Below are positions 1 through 7,139 of a stretch of 16,061 bases of DNA, piece after piece. This DNA comes from CAZBQG01 sp964493945. Its GTDB lineage: Bacteria; Pseudomonadota; Alphaproteobacteria; Rhodospirillales; UBA2165. The position numbers were made by a program, and so were the translations under genes. The first letter of the stretch is position 1. Each line of letters begins with the position of its first letter. The stretch is taken from NCBI GenBank assembly GCA_964493945.1, contig CAZBQG010000085.1, positions 1-16,061 of the forward strand, written 5' to 3'. The notes beneath the pieces were generated by a model, which saw only the letters and a program-made list of their open reading frames with translations, had not been told where the DNA came from and did no database searches.

Positions 1-194
1 TCGATGAACAGGCGCTCGACCACGGTGGCATCGATGCTGCCCAGATTGGCCATGGACATGGACAGCTCTTTTATTTCTTCCTGGTCCATGCACTCGAACA
101 GCTTGGCGGCATATTCCTGAGGCAGCGACAGCGTGAAGATGGCCGCTTTTTCGGTGCCATCAAGATCATTGTACTTGCTTTTGCCATGCGCCAT
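1..194 (-). CDS. fliG: Flagellar motor switch protein FliG, N-terminal fragment (runs off the window)
   Basis: The reverse strand from 194 encodes about 64 residues beginning MAHGKSKYND, then a FliG N-terminal domain with the hallmarks EKAAIFTLSLP, a DQEEIKELSMSM helix and the NLGSIDATVVERLF segment. In the family this domain contacts FliF at the base of the MS ring, and the missing C-terminal part engages the stator. The start at 194 is preceded on the reverse strand by a GGAGG about 11 bases upstream. The next gene upstream on the same strand is an M24-like protein and not fliF, so fliG appears to begin its own transcription unit or to be separated from its usual partner. The identification is by residue pattern; only the first fifth of the protein is visible. 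Confidence 0.88.
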   Translation of the reverse strand, partial: MAHGKSKYNDLDGTEKAAIFTLSLPQEYAAKLFECMDQEEIKELSMSMANLGSIDATVVERLFI

Positions 195-380
195 TTTTTT
201 TCGCCGCCTCCGGAAGATGGACCATCAGGTTGGTTCAATATTTATCAATCAGATAATGACGAGGCAAAAATCCACCAAACCCAAATTGTCGAAAAACTGT
301 GGATAAATCGGATTGGGGCTGGCGCCACCCATAGCCGCCATGCCGAAAGTTTGTGCTGCCAATTCCCGTAATTCGGTGGC

Positions 381-1692
381 TCACCCTATTTCCGGCAATT
401 CCAGGGGGATATTGACCAAGGGTTCGGCCCGGTTGCCCCGGACCACCAGCATGTCGCCGAAATGCAGACCCACATCCGGGCGCCAGTTGGGGTCGAACAG
501 ATCGATATTATTGCCGATGACCATGCCTTCCTCGAAAACCCTCTCGGCGATATCGCGCCCATTGAGCCCGGGGGGGCCGTAATCGGTTGGATAGGCGGCG
601 GTCGGGAATTCGGGCGAAGCCATGCCATGACCGTGAAAGCCCAACTCCACATAATCCAGCCCCGCCTTGCGGGCCGGCTCGCGGATGGCTTCCCAGGCCT
701 GACGGATGGTGTTGCCGGGCTTCATCACTTCTTTTGAAATCTCCAGATATTCCACTGCCACCCGGTTGATGTTTTTAAGCTGATCGGGCGCCTTCTTGCC
801 CAGATAGACGCCGAACTCGGCGGCCGCCAGATAGCCGCAATACTGGGTGTGCCATTCCGCCGTGATCACATCGCCTTTCTCGAAAGGCCGCTGGCTGGGG
901 GCCATGGAGGGCTCGACGCCATGGAGAATATGCCAGAACTCGCCGGCCTTGGGCTCGGCCGGGCCCGAACACTTGAGAAAGAAAAGCTGGGGCTCGGCGC
1001 CGTTGATCAGCTTGGTCTTGAAGATTTCGGCGTAGAATGCCGCCTCGGTCATGCCCGGTTCCGGTATCTCGATGAAAGCATCGACCACGAGGCGCGCGAT
1101 GCGCCCCGCTTCGGTGAGCATGGCCAGTTCTTCGGTGCTTTTGATCAGGCGCATTTCTTCAAATAATGGCCCGGCTGGAAAGAATTCGACGCCCGGCAAT
1201 TCCCGCTCCAGGGTTTGAACATCGCCATGAAACAAGGTGGGCGTGGCCATGATGCTGGAACTGAACCCGGTCAGCCCGACCCGACCTTTGTCGATCTTGC
1301 GGTCCTTGAGCTCTGCGATCATATCGCCCAGCCCCACATAGGGCCGGATGTCGCTGACCCAATCTTGAACCGAAAGATAATGGCTGGGTGGGCCGGTGCT
1401 GATGGGCATGCCGTCCAGACAATGGGGTCTTCGTCGGCCAAAAAAGCACCTTGGCCCCGATCTTGGCGCTGATCTGAGTCAGGTAGCGGGCATTGACCAG
1501 CCCCATATCGAAGAACACATCGTTGCCAAGAATTAAAAGCGCATCCAGGCCATTGTCATTCATCAATTGACGCATGCCGCTCCAGCGCCGGTCCCGCTCG
1601 GCCAGCGTGAACTGTGGCAAATATTGGCGAAGATCAACCTGCTTTGCGCCTTCCGGCACGGGGTGGGGCGTGTAGGGTACGGGGCTGGCCAT
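381..1692 (-). pseudogene. M24 family (creatinase/Xaa-Pro peptidase fold) protein, frameshifted
   Basis: Two reverse-strand reading frames join into one protein of about 437 residues, the normal size for two-domain M24 proteins. The first frame (1692 to about 1435) gives the creatinase N-terminal domain (AERDRRWSGMRQLM, ALLILGNDVFF). The second (about 1409 to 381) gives the pita-bread domain with FHGHGMASPEFP near the end. Between them the frame is lost twice, near 1432-1434 and 1410-1412. Restoring one base at each point gives a plausible FWPTEDPIVWTGMPIST. The usual five metal ligands are mostly absent: the first Asp is Glu (TAEWH), the second is Ala (GYLAA), the His in GHGM is kept, and the two C-terminal Glu positions read NID and GDM. 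It may therefore be a creatinase-like hydrolase without metal, or a non-catalytic relative. The start at 1692 follows an AGGAAGGCAGGA stretch. It lies 31 bases after the DUF3050 stop, so the two are probably co-transcribed. Confidence 0.8.
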
Positions 1693-1723
1693 GATCCTGC
1701 CTTCCTTTCCTATGATCCTCGGG

Positions 1724-2557
1724 TTAGAGCGCGTCTTTTACTCCGTCCCAAAAACTGATCCGGGCTTCGATTGCCGAGATGGCGGCGGCGACGGCTTCTT
1801 CCAGCTTGGTCTCGTCGTCTTCGGTCAGAAACTCCACCATCTGAAGGGACAGGGGTCCGTGGAAGGCTTCATCCAGATGAATGTGGCGGTTGAGATAAAA
1901 ATGCAAAGCGGGCGCCGTCTCTTCGTTGATGTTCATGCGCTCCAGCAATGACCGGAACATATCGGGGATGATATGCTCCCGGCCCAGCGCAAAGGCGGCG
2001 GCCACCACATGAAGCTTGCCGCTGGCGATGAAATCAAAAGTTTTGCGGGTAAAATCCGCCGCCGCTTTGGGTGCGCCGCCACGCTCGAAGGCGGCATCCA
2101 TGCCTTCCTCCAGGGCGAGGGTGACGAAGCCGCGGATGGCCCGGGGCGAGGCGCCCACTTCCTCCATGGCCAGGGTGTAGAGTTCATAATGGCTGAGATG
2201 GCCGTTCTCCCCGTCCCCTTCGGACAGGCCCTGGTCACTTTCTTCTTCCAAAGTGATTTCATTGATCAGGCGGCGCGCTCTGGGATCCCCCACCGGCGCC
2301 CAGGGAACCCGGACCGGGGCCAGTCCCGCTTGGAGGAATTTGACCAGGCTCATGAAATCCCAGACCGAAAAAACATGGTGTTCCATGAACAGCTTCAGAT
2401 CACTGGTGGTCTTCACCGCCCCATAGAGGGGATGGTCGTTGAGGCGGTCCTGATAGGGTTTGAGAACTTCGAGAGGGAATGAGGGCACTTGCGGGTTCGG
2501 GGCTCCAAAATCATGGGCTGGCAAATTTATGCATTGTCCTCCCTCGTGGCAAGACAC
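1724..2557 (-). CDS. DUF3050 family protein (haem-oxygenase-like helical fold)
   Basis: A 277-residue reverse-strand protein matching DUF3050: HPLYGAVKTTSDLKLFMEHHVFSVWDFMSL is followed by VPWAPVGDPRARRLINEI, EEESDQ and HLSHYELYTLAMEEVGA. The family has the all-helical haem-oxygenase/TENA-like fold and no settled reaction. Candidate metal ligands are visible in the pattern of HDO-type diiron oxidases: Glu/His 59-61, Glu104-106, His123, Glu194-His195 and the HIHLDEAFH block at 225-233. A diiron oxygenase role is an inference. The start is uncertain: GTG at 2557 has a weak AGAAGGG site. The strongest ribosome site (GAGGGAGGA, about 2537-2545) better fits an in-frame TTG at 2524, or an ATG at 2534 that is out of frame and stops after seven codons. 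It heads a two-gene unit with the M24-like gene and diverges from the transhydroxylase operon. Confidence 0.82.
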   Translation of the reverse strand: MSCHEGGQCINLPAHDFGAPNPQVPSFPLEVLKPYQDRLNDHPLYGAVKTTSDLKLFMEHHVFSVWDFMSLVKFLQAGLAPVRVPWAPVGDPRARRLINEITLEEESDQGLSEGDGENGHLSHYELYTLAMEEVGASPRAIRGFVTLALEEGMDAAFERGGAPKAAADFTRKTFDFIASGKLHVVAAAFALGREHIIPDMFRSLLERMNINEETAPALHFYLNRHIHLDEAFHGPLSLQMVEFLTEDDETKLEEAVAAAISAIEARISFWDGVKDAL

Positions 2558-2647
2558 TACCCTTCTCTTTTGACCGGCATTGTTCTACAAGTTTCAGGAA
2601 TTCCGGCCACGTAACCAAAGGCCACCAGCAAGCTGGGGATGTGATCC
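2558..2647. promoter_or_regulatory. Divergent intergenic region between the DUF3050 and Mo-enzyme operons
   Basis: Ninety bases separate the two divergent starts, so promoters for both operons should lie here or in the first codons of the DUF3050 gene. A TTGACC (2569-2574, plus strand) resembles a -35 box, but I see no convincing -10 at the right distance. GGGGATGTGATCC immediately before the ATG at 2648 supplies the ribosome site of the large subunit. No clear operator palindrome is visible. Confidence 0.35.
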
Positions 2648-5233
2648 ATGTCTGACAAACAAGCGAAAAAAACCGTTTACATCGCCCATCCGGCAAGCGG
2701 GTTGGCCAGGTCCAACTTCCCCCTGGAATGCCATGTGGAAGACGGTCGGATCGTCCGCTCCCTGCCTTTTTTCTTCCCCGAAGATGTCCGGCTTTATGAA
2801 ATCAAGACTTCCCGGGGAAATTTCACCCGGCTCCGCAAGGAAGTGCAGATGCCCTTGGCGATTGCCGCCAAGCGGCGCCTGGATTCGAGAACCCGGGTGA
2901 AATATCCGCTTCTGCGCGATGATTGGGACCCGGACAATCCCAACGCCGAGCGCCGGGGCAAGAGCAGCTTTTCACGGATCAGCTGGGATCAGGCGCTGGA
3001 TATCGTCGCCGATCAGATCAAACGGATTCATGACAAATATGGATCCATGGAGCCGGTCCTGGTGCAGGCCGATGGGCATGGACACAGCGGATACATGCAG
3101 TCCCTTCATTTCTGGGGGCATTATCTGTTCGACATGACCCGCGAACATCTGGGCTGGGGATGGTGGACCCAGCAGGTGCGCAACCCGGACAGCTGGGAAG
3201 GCTATTACTGGGGCGCCAAGCATGTCTGGGGCTTTGACGATACGCTGGGCGAACCCTGGCAGGATGCGGTCTGGGACGATGTTCTGGAAAGTACGGAAAT
3301 GGTCATTTTTTCGGGCAATGACCCGGAGGCCACCGGCCTCGGCATGTCGGGCTCCAGCGCCTTGGAAATGCCCAAATGGCTGAAGCGGGCGGGCATCAAG
3401 ATCGTCGCCCTGTCACCGGACCTGAATTACGCCGCCGCCGTCCATGCCGACAAGTGGATCCCCATTAAACCCAATACGGATGCGGCCCTTTATTTCGCCA
3501 TCGCCCATACCTGGATCACGGAAGGGACCTACGACAAGGAATATATAAAATCCCACACCGTTGGTTTTGATGAATTCAAGTCGCATGTTTTGGGTGAAGA
3601 CGACGGCATTCCCAAGGCCCTGGAATGGGGTGAAGGGATAACCGGCGTACCGGCCTATACCATCCGCGCCCTGGCCCGGGAATGGGCGGCCAAGAAGACC
3701 ACCCTGTCGGTATATTTCGGGGGCTCCAAGGTCAGGGGCACCCTATCCCATCTGGCTGGCAGGCTGGAAGCCTATATCCTGTCCATGCAGGGCATCGGTA
3801 AACCGGGGCGGCAATTCCTGCGCACCGGGGCGCCTTCGTTTTACAAGAAAAATCTGGCCCAGGTGCCCCGCTATCCCGATGTGGATTTTCAAGGGGTGGC
3901 GATGAACCCCATGATCGAATATGCCATCGGGCACGGCCCCACCTCACCGGTCTTTGTTCCGCGCACCCTGGCCGCTGAGGCCATCCAGTGCAACTCCATC
4001 GAATGGCGCTCGACGACGGCGGCCCTGGCCAAGACGGAAGACCAGTTCAAGCAATATCATTACCCACCCAATGAGGATCATCCCGGCATCCGCATGGTGT
4101 GGAATGAAAATGGGAGCCAGCCGGGAAGCTGGGGCCATGGCTGGAATTGGCTGGAGGCCCTGCAAAATCCCCGCATCGAATTTGTTCTGGGGGTTCATCC
4201 CTGGCTTGAAAACGACATCCCCTATTCCGATCTGATCCTGCCGGCCCAGACCAGTTACGAACACGAAGATCTGGTTACGGTGCAACGCAGCGACGTGCTG
4301 GCCATGTTCTATCAGGATCAGGCCGTGGAACCGGTGGGGGAATCAAAAAGTGATTTCGAAATCCACAGATTGATCGGCCAGCGTCTGGGATTGGAAAAGG
4401 CATTTCCCCCCGCCGAGGATTGGATCAAGGCCGCCTATGAGAAAACCCTGGCCGCCACCAAGCATGGCATCGGCTGGGAGGAATTCAAAAAGCGGAAATA
4501 TTTTGTCTATGACTGCCCCACCTGGGAAGAATGGGTGGAGATCAAGAAAGAGCACGGGTTTGGAGAAAAAAATGGCGGCCTCCATTGGTTCTGGGAGGCG
4601 GGCGGCGGATTGGAAACGCCGTCGGGCAAGATAGAATTCGTATCCTCCAGGATCGCTGAGCTGGATTCCGATAACACCGAACGCCCGCCTCTGGCCCGGT
4701 GGATCACCCATCCCGAACAGCAGGAATCGCCCAAGGCGCGGGAGTTTCCTCTGACCGTCATGTCCAATCATGCAAGGTTCAGATTTCACGTGCAGGGCGA
4801 TGATATCGACTGGATCCAGGAGATATCCAAAATCCCCGGACCCGATGGATATCTCTATGAACCTTGCTGGATTCACCCGGTGGAGGCCGAGGCACGGGGC
4901 ATTGAGGACGGCGATGTCGTCTTGGTCCATAACGAACGGGGCGGCGTGCTTTGCGGGGCCCTGGTGACGGAGAGAATTATTCCGGGCGCGCTCTCCATTG
5001 ATCATGGGGCCAAGATGGATTTGGCGTCGCTCCATAACCGGCTGGTTGACCGGGGCGGCTGCATCAATCTGATAGCCCCCACGCCGCCTGAAAAATACGG
5101 CGAGGGCAATGAGATCAAGATACCGGAAATGAATGTGAGCGGTTATCTGGCCCAGATCGTCAGGGTGGATGTGGGTGACATACAGGTTGGAACCGGCTTG
5201 GGCGACGGCGCCACATTGCCGGATATGGGATGA
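2648..5233 (+). CDS. athL: Molybdopterin (MGD) oxidoreductase large subunit, pyrogallol-phloroglucinol transhydroxylase-like
   Basis: This 861-residue protein belongs to the DMSO-reductase family of bis-MGD enzymes. Visible parts are an MGD-binding region with FSGNDPEATG (221-230) and IPIKPNTDAALYFA (271-284), a second one with GVHPWLENDIPYSDLILPAQTSYEHEDL (515-542), TPSGKIEFV (657-665), and a C-terminal molydopterin dinucleotide-binding domain (about 700-840). It has no N-terminal CxxC iron-sulphur motif and no twin-arginine signal, so it is cytoplasmic. Length, lack of the cluster, partner and the Asp-Ser-Trp at 181-183 match the Pelobacter acidigallici transhydroxylase large subunit (875 residues), in which Asp174-Ser175-Trp176 lie at the active site and Ser is the Mo ligand (recalled from the published structure). 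That enzyme moves a hydroxyl between polyphenols without net electron transfer. Histidines at 144, 146, 154 and 158 are candidates for its catalytic His. The stop overlaps the small-subunit start (ATGA). The family call is firm; the exact substrate is not. Confidence 0.87.
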   Translation: MSDKQAKKTVYIAHPASGLARSNFPLECHVEDGRIVRSLPFFFPEDVRLYEIKTSRGNFTRLRKEVQMPLAIAAKRRLDSRTRVKYPLLRDDWDPDNPNAERRGKSSFSRISWDQALDIVADQIKRIHDKYGSMEPVLVQADGHGHSGYMQSLHFWGHYLFDMTREHLGWGWWTQQVRNPDSWEGYYWGAKHVWGFDDTLGEPWQDAVWDDVLESTEMVIFSGNDPEATGLGMSGSSALEMPKWLKRAGIKIVALSPDLNYAAAVHADKWIPIKPNTDAALYFAIAHTWITEGTYDKEYIKSHTVGFDEFKSHVLGEDDGIPKALEWGEGITGVPAYTIRALAREWAAKKTTLSVYFGGSKVRGTLSHLAGRLEAYILSMQGIGKPGRQFLRTGAPSFYKKNLAQVPRYPDVDFQGVAMNPMIEYAIGHGPTSPVFVPRTLAAEAIQCNSIEWRSTTAALAKTEDQFKQYHYPPNEDHPGIRMVWNENGSQPGSWGHGWNWLEALQNPRIEFVLGVHPWLENDIPYSDLILPAQTSYEHEDLVTVQRSDVLAMFYQDQAVEPVGESKSDFEIHRLIGQRLGLEKAFPPAEDWIKAAYEKTLAATKHGIGWEEFKKRKYFVYDCPTWEEWVEIKKEHGFGEKNGGLHWFWEAGGGLETPSGKIEFVSSRIAELDSDNTERPPLARWITHPEQQESPKAREFPLTVMSNHARFRFHVQGDDIDWIQEISKIPGPDGYLYEPCWIHPVEAEARGIEDGDVVLVHNERGGVLCGALVTERIIPGALSIDHGAKMDLASLHNRLVDRGGCINLIAPTPPEKYGEGNEIKIPEMNVSGYLAQIVRVDVGDIQVGTGLGDGATLPDMG

Positions 5234-6060
5234 GCGCCATGAAAAATCATACTTTTTTAATCGATGTAGAAAAATGCACCGGCTGCATGCTTTGCTCAAT
5301 TTCGTGCAAGGATGAACATGTGCAAAACAGCTATGCCCCCTGGGCCGAACCCCAGCCCGGCACCGGGCATTTCTGGATAGATGTGCGGGCCCAAGAAAGA
5401 GGCCGCATCCCCCGGGTGAGGGTGACGTACTTAACGGTCCATTGCCAAAACTGTGAAAAATCCCCCTGCGCAACGGTCTGCCCCGATGACGCCATCAAGA
5501 CGCGCGACGATGGCCTGGTCTGGATCGATCCCGGCCCCTGCACCGGTTGCGGGCTTTGCCCCGACGCCTGTCCCTATGACGTGATCTTCATGAACAAAGA
5601 TCTGGAGATTGCGCAAAAATGCACGGGCTGCGCCCACCGGGTAGACAAGGGCGAAGAGCCCAGATGCTCCCAGGTCTGTCCCCATGATGCCATCCTCTTC
5701 GGGGATTTGCATGATATTGGGGATGACACGGGCGGGCTTGAAACCCTGCATCCCGAATTCGGGGCCGAACCCAGGGTCTATTGGAAGGGTCTGCCCAGGC
5801 CCTGGATCGCTGGCTTGGTAATAGATGCCGCCGCCGATGAAGTAATCACCGGCGCTTCCATTACCTCGACCGACCTGACTGATGACGCAACACTGAGCAC
5901 TCAGTCCGACGAGTTCGGTGATTTCTGGATAAAGGGTCTGGAGAAGGACCGTAAATACCAGGTCGATATCAAAATGGACGGGTTTGAGGATTTCCGCGTG
6001 GTGGTCACCACCGATGCTGATCAGGATGTAGGGACCGTCGGTCTGAAACGGACTAAATAG
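5230..6060 (+). CDS. bthL: Iron-sulphur small subunit of the transhydroxylase-like Mo enzyme, with C-terminal beta-barrel domain
   Basis: A 276-residue protein that starts within the large-subunit stop (ATGA); an alternative Met lies at 5239. Sixteen cysteines fall into four groups: 16/19/22/26, 72/75/80/84, 104/107/110/114 and 131/134/146/150, the DmsB/PsrB-type ferredoxin arrangement. Residues 190-276 form a separate domain (WIAGLVIDAAADEVITGASI, then DEFGDFWIKGL and YQVDIKMDGFEDF), a carboxypeptidase-regulatory/CnaB-like beta-sandwich. An extra beta-barrel domain on the ferredoxin subunit is the signature of the P. acidigallici small subunit (274 residues), and this is the strongest argument for the transhydroxylase call. 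That enzyme is described with three [4Fe-4S] clusters, whereas the cysteine count here would allow four. No signal peptide is seen, so the heterodimer is cytoplasmic. Confidence 0.88.
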   Translation: MSAMKNHTFLIDVEKCTGCMLCSISCKDEHVQNSYAPWAEPQPGTGHFWIDVRAQERGRIPRVRVTYLTVHCQNCEKSPCATVCPDDAIKTRDDGLVWIDPGPCTGCGLCPDACPYDVIFMNKDLEIAQKCTGCAHRVDKGEEPRCSQVCPHDAILFGDLHDIGDDTGGLETLHPEFGAEPRVYWKGLPRPWIAGLVIDAAADEVITGASITSTDLTDDATLSTQSDEFGDFWIKGLEKDRKYQVDIKMDGFEDFRVVVTTDADQDVGTVGLKRTK

Positions 6061-6084
6061 ACACATAATTATTGAGAGGCGGCC

Positions 6085-6636
6085 ATGGCACGTATTCCCG
6101 ATCTGGAGCCGGCGGAAATGAACGAAGTCCAGAAGCGGCTTTTCGATGAAATCGCCGGCCCCCGGGGCGGCGTGGTGCGGGGGCCTTTTGCCATCTGGCT
6201 GCGCAATCCGGAACTGGTGGACAAGGCTAACCAACTGGGCAATCTGCTCCGCGAAGGGACGAGCGTGCCCCAACGATTGTCGGAGCTGGCCATCCTGTGT
6301 ACGGCGCGCCATTGGACGGCCCAATATGAATGGTTCGCCCATCGCCCCCACGCCGAGACAGAAGGAATTTCACCTGCCGTCATCGATGCCATCGCCGCCC
6401 GCCAGACGCCCGTGTTCGAGCATGAAGACGAGCGCATCACCTATGATCTTTGTGGCCAGATTTACGGCACCGGCAGGGTGGAAGATAAAACCTACGCAGA
6501 GGCCGTCGATGCCTTCGGTCAGATGATGGTCATCGAGCTGGTGGCCATCACCGGCTTTTATTCCATGATCGCCATGACGCTCAACACATTCGAAGCCCCC
6601 CTGCCGGGAGATGCCAGCCCGCCATTGGCGCAATAA
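6085..6636 (+). CDS. Carboxymuconolactone decarboxylase (CMD) family protein
   Basis: A 183-residue protein of the CMD/AhpD-like family. It shows the core ELAILCTARHWTAQYEWFAHR (67-87) followed by HAETEGISPAVIDAI. The family includes gamma-carboxymuconolactone decarboxylase of the protocatechuate pathway and peroxidase-related AhpD proteins. The CxxC pair of AhpD is absent: only Cys72 lies in the core, while Glu82 and His85 of the YEWxxH motif are present. This favours a decarboxylase, lactonase or isomerase-type role over a thiol peroxidase. It begins 24 bases after the small-subunit stop with a GAGAGG site and sits 14 bases before the cupin, so it is third in the Mo-enzyme operon and probably acts on a product of that enzyme. 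The specific reaction is unknown. Confidence 0.85.
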   Translation: MARIPDLEPAEMNEVQKRLFDEIAGPRGGVVRGPFAIWLRNPELVDKANQLGNLLREGTSVPQRLSELAILCTARHWTAQYEWFAHRPHAETEGISPAVIDAIAARQTPVFEHEDERITYDLCGQIYGTGRVEDKTYAEAVDAFGQMMVIELVAITGFYSMIAMTLNTFEAPLPGDASPPLAQ

Positions 6637-6650
6637 CAGGGAGACCCATC

Positions 6651-7139
6651 ATGGCCATACGTAGAGTGATAACGGGCCACGACGATAATAACAAAGCTGT
6701 GGTCGTCGAGGACGGGGTAGCCAGCAATGTGAAAACGCCCATCCCGGGTGTGGAATCAACCCTGGTTTGGGCCACCGATACCAACCCCGCCAATATCACC
6801 GATGATGAGGATATGGGCGCGCGCGTCTTGGGCACTCCGCCGCCGCTCAACGGCACCCGCTTTTGCATCCACGAAATCCAGCCGGGCGCTTCCGGCGGTC
6901 CGCCGCCCCAGCGGGTGTTGCACCGGACCGACACCATCGATTATGTGATCGTCATCCAGGGCAGCTTGCTGATGATGCTGGATGAAGAAGATGTGGAGCT
7001 GGGCCAGGGCGATGTGGTGATCATGCGCGGCACCAATCACGGCTGGCGCAATGTGGGCGACGGCGTATGCAAGGTGGCCTTCGTGCTGATCGATGGGGAA
7101 AAGTTGCAAATCCCAGGCGCCCCGGCCAAGACCAGCTAA
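6651..7139 (+). CDS. Small cupin-domain protein
   Basis: A 162-residue single-domain cupin. Motif 1 reads VLHRTDTIDYVIVIQGSL (89-106), with His91, Asp97 and Gly104. Motif 2 reads GDVVIMRGTNHGWRN (120-134), with Gly120, His130 and Asn134. Only one His stands in motif 1 instead of the usual HxH, and the motif-2 Pro is Arg, so a metal site is possible but incomplete. Cupins in aromatic-degradation operons are often ring-cleaving dioxygenases, isomerases or regulators; which applies here cannot be told. A GGGAG site precedes the ATG. It is the last gene of the four-gene operon, and its TAA shares bases 7136-7139 with the stop of the convergent transporter gene. Confidence 0.85.
   Translation: MAIRRVITGHDDNNKAVVVEDGVASNVKTPIPGVESTLVWATDTNPANITDDEDMGARVLGTPPPLNGTRFCIHEIQPGASGGPPPQRVLHRTDTIDYVIVIQGSLLMMLDEEDVELGQGDVVIMRGTNHGWRNVGDGVCKVAFVLIDGEKLQIPGAPAKTS

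Noticed and set aside
381..1692. DMSP lyase DddP (also M24 fold)
   Set aside because: DddP keeps its metal ligands, whereas this protein has lost nearly all of them.
4343..5473. Long reverse-strand open frame of 376 codons under the Mo-enzyme genes
   Set aside because: It lies wholly opposite the large- and small-subunit genes, whose protein motifs are unmistakable; its own translation resembles no protein.
5431..6351. Reverse-strand open frame of 306 codons spanning the small subunit and CMD gene
   Set aside because: It runs opposite two well-supported genes and shows no recognisable domain.
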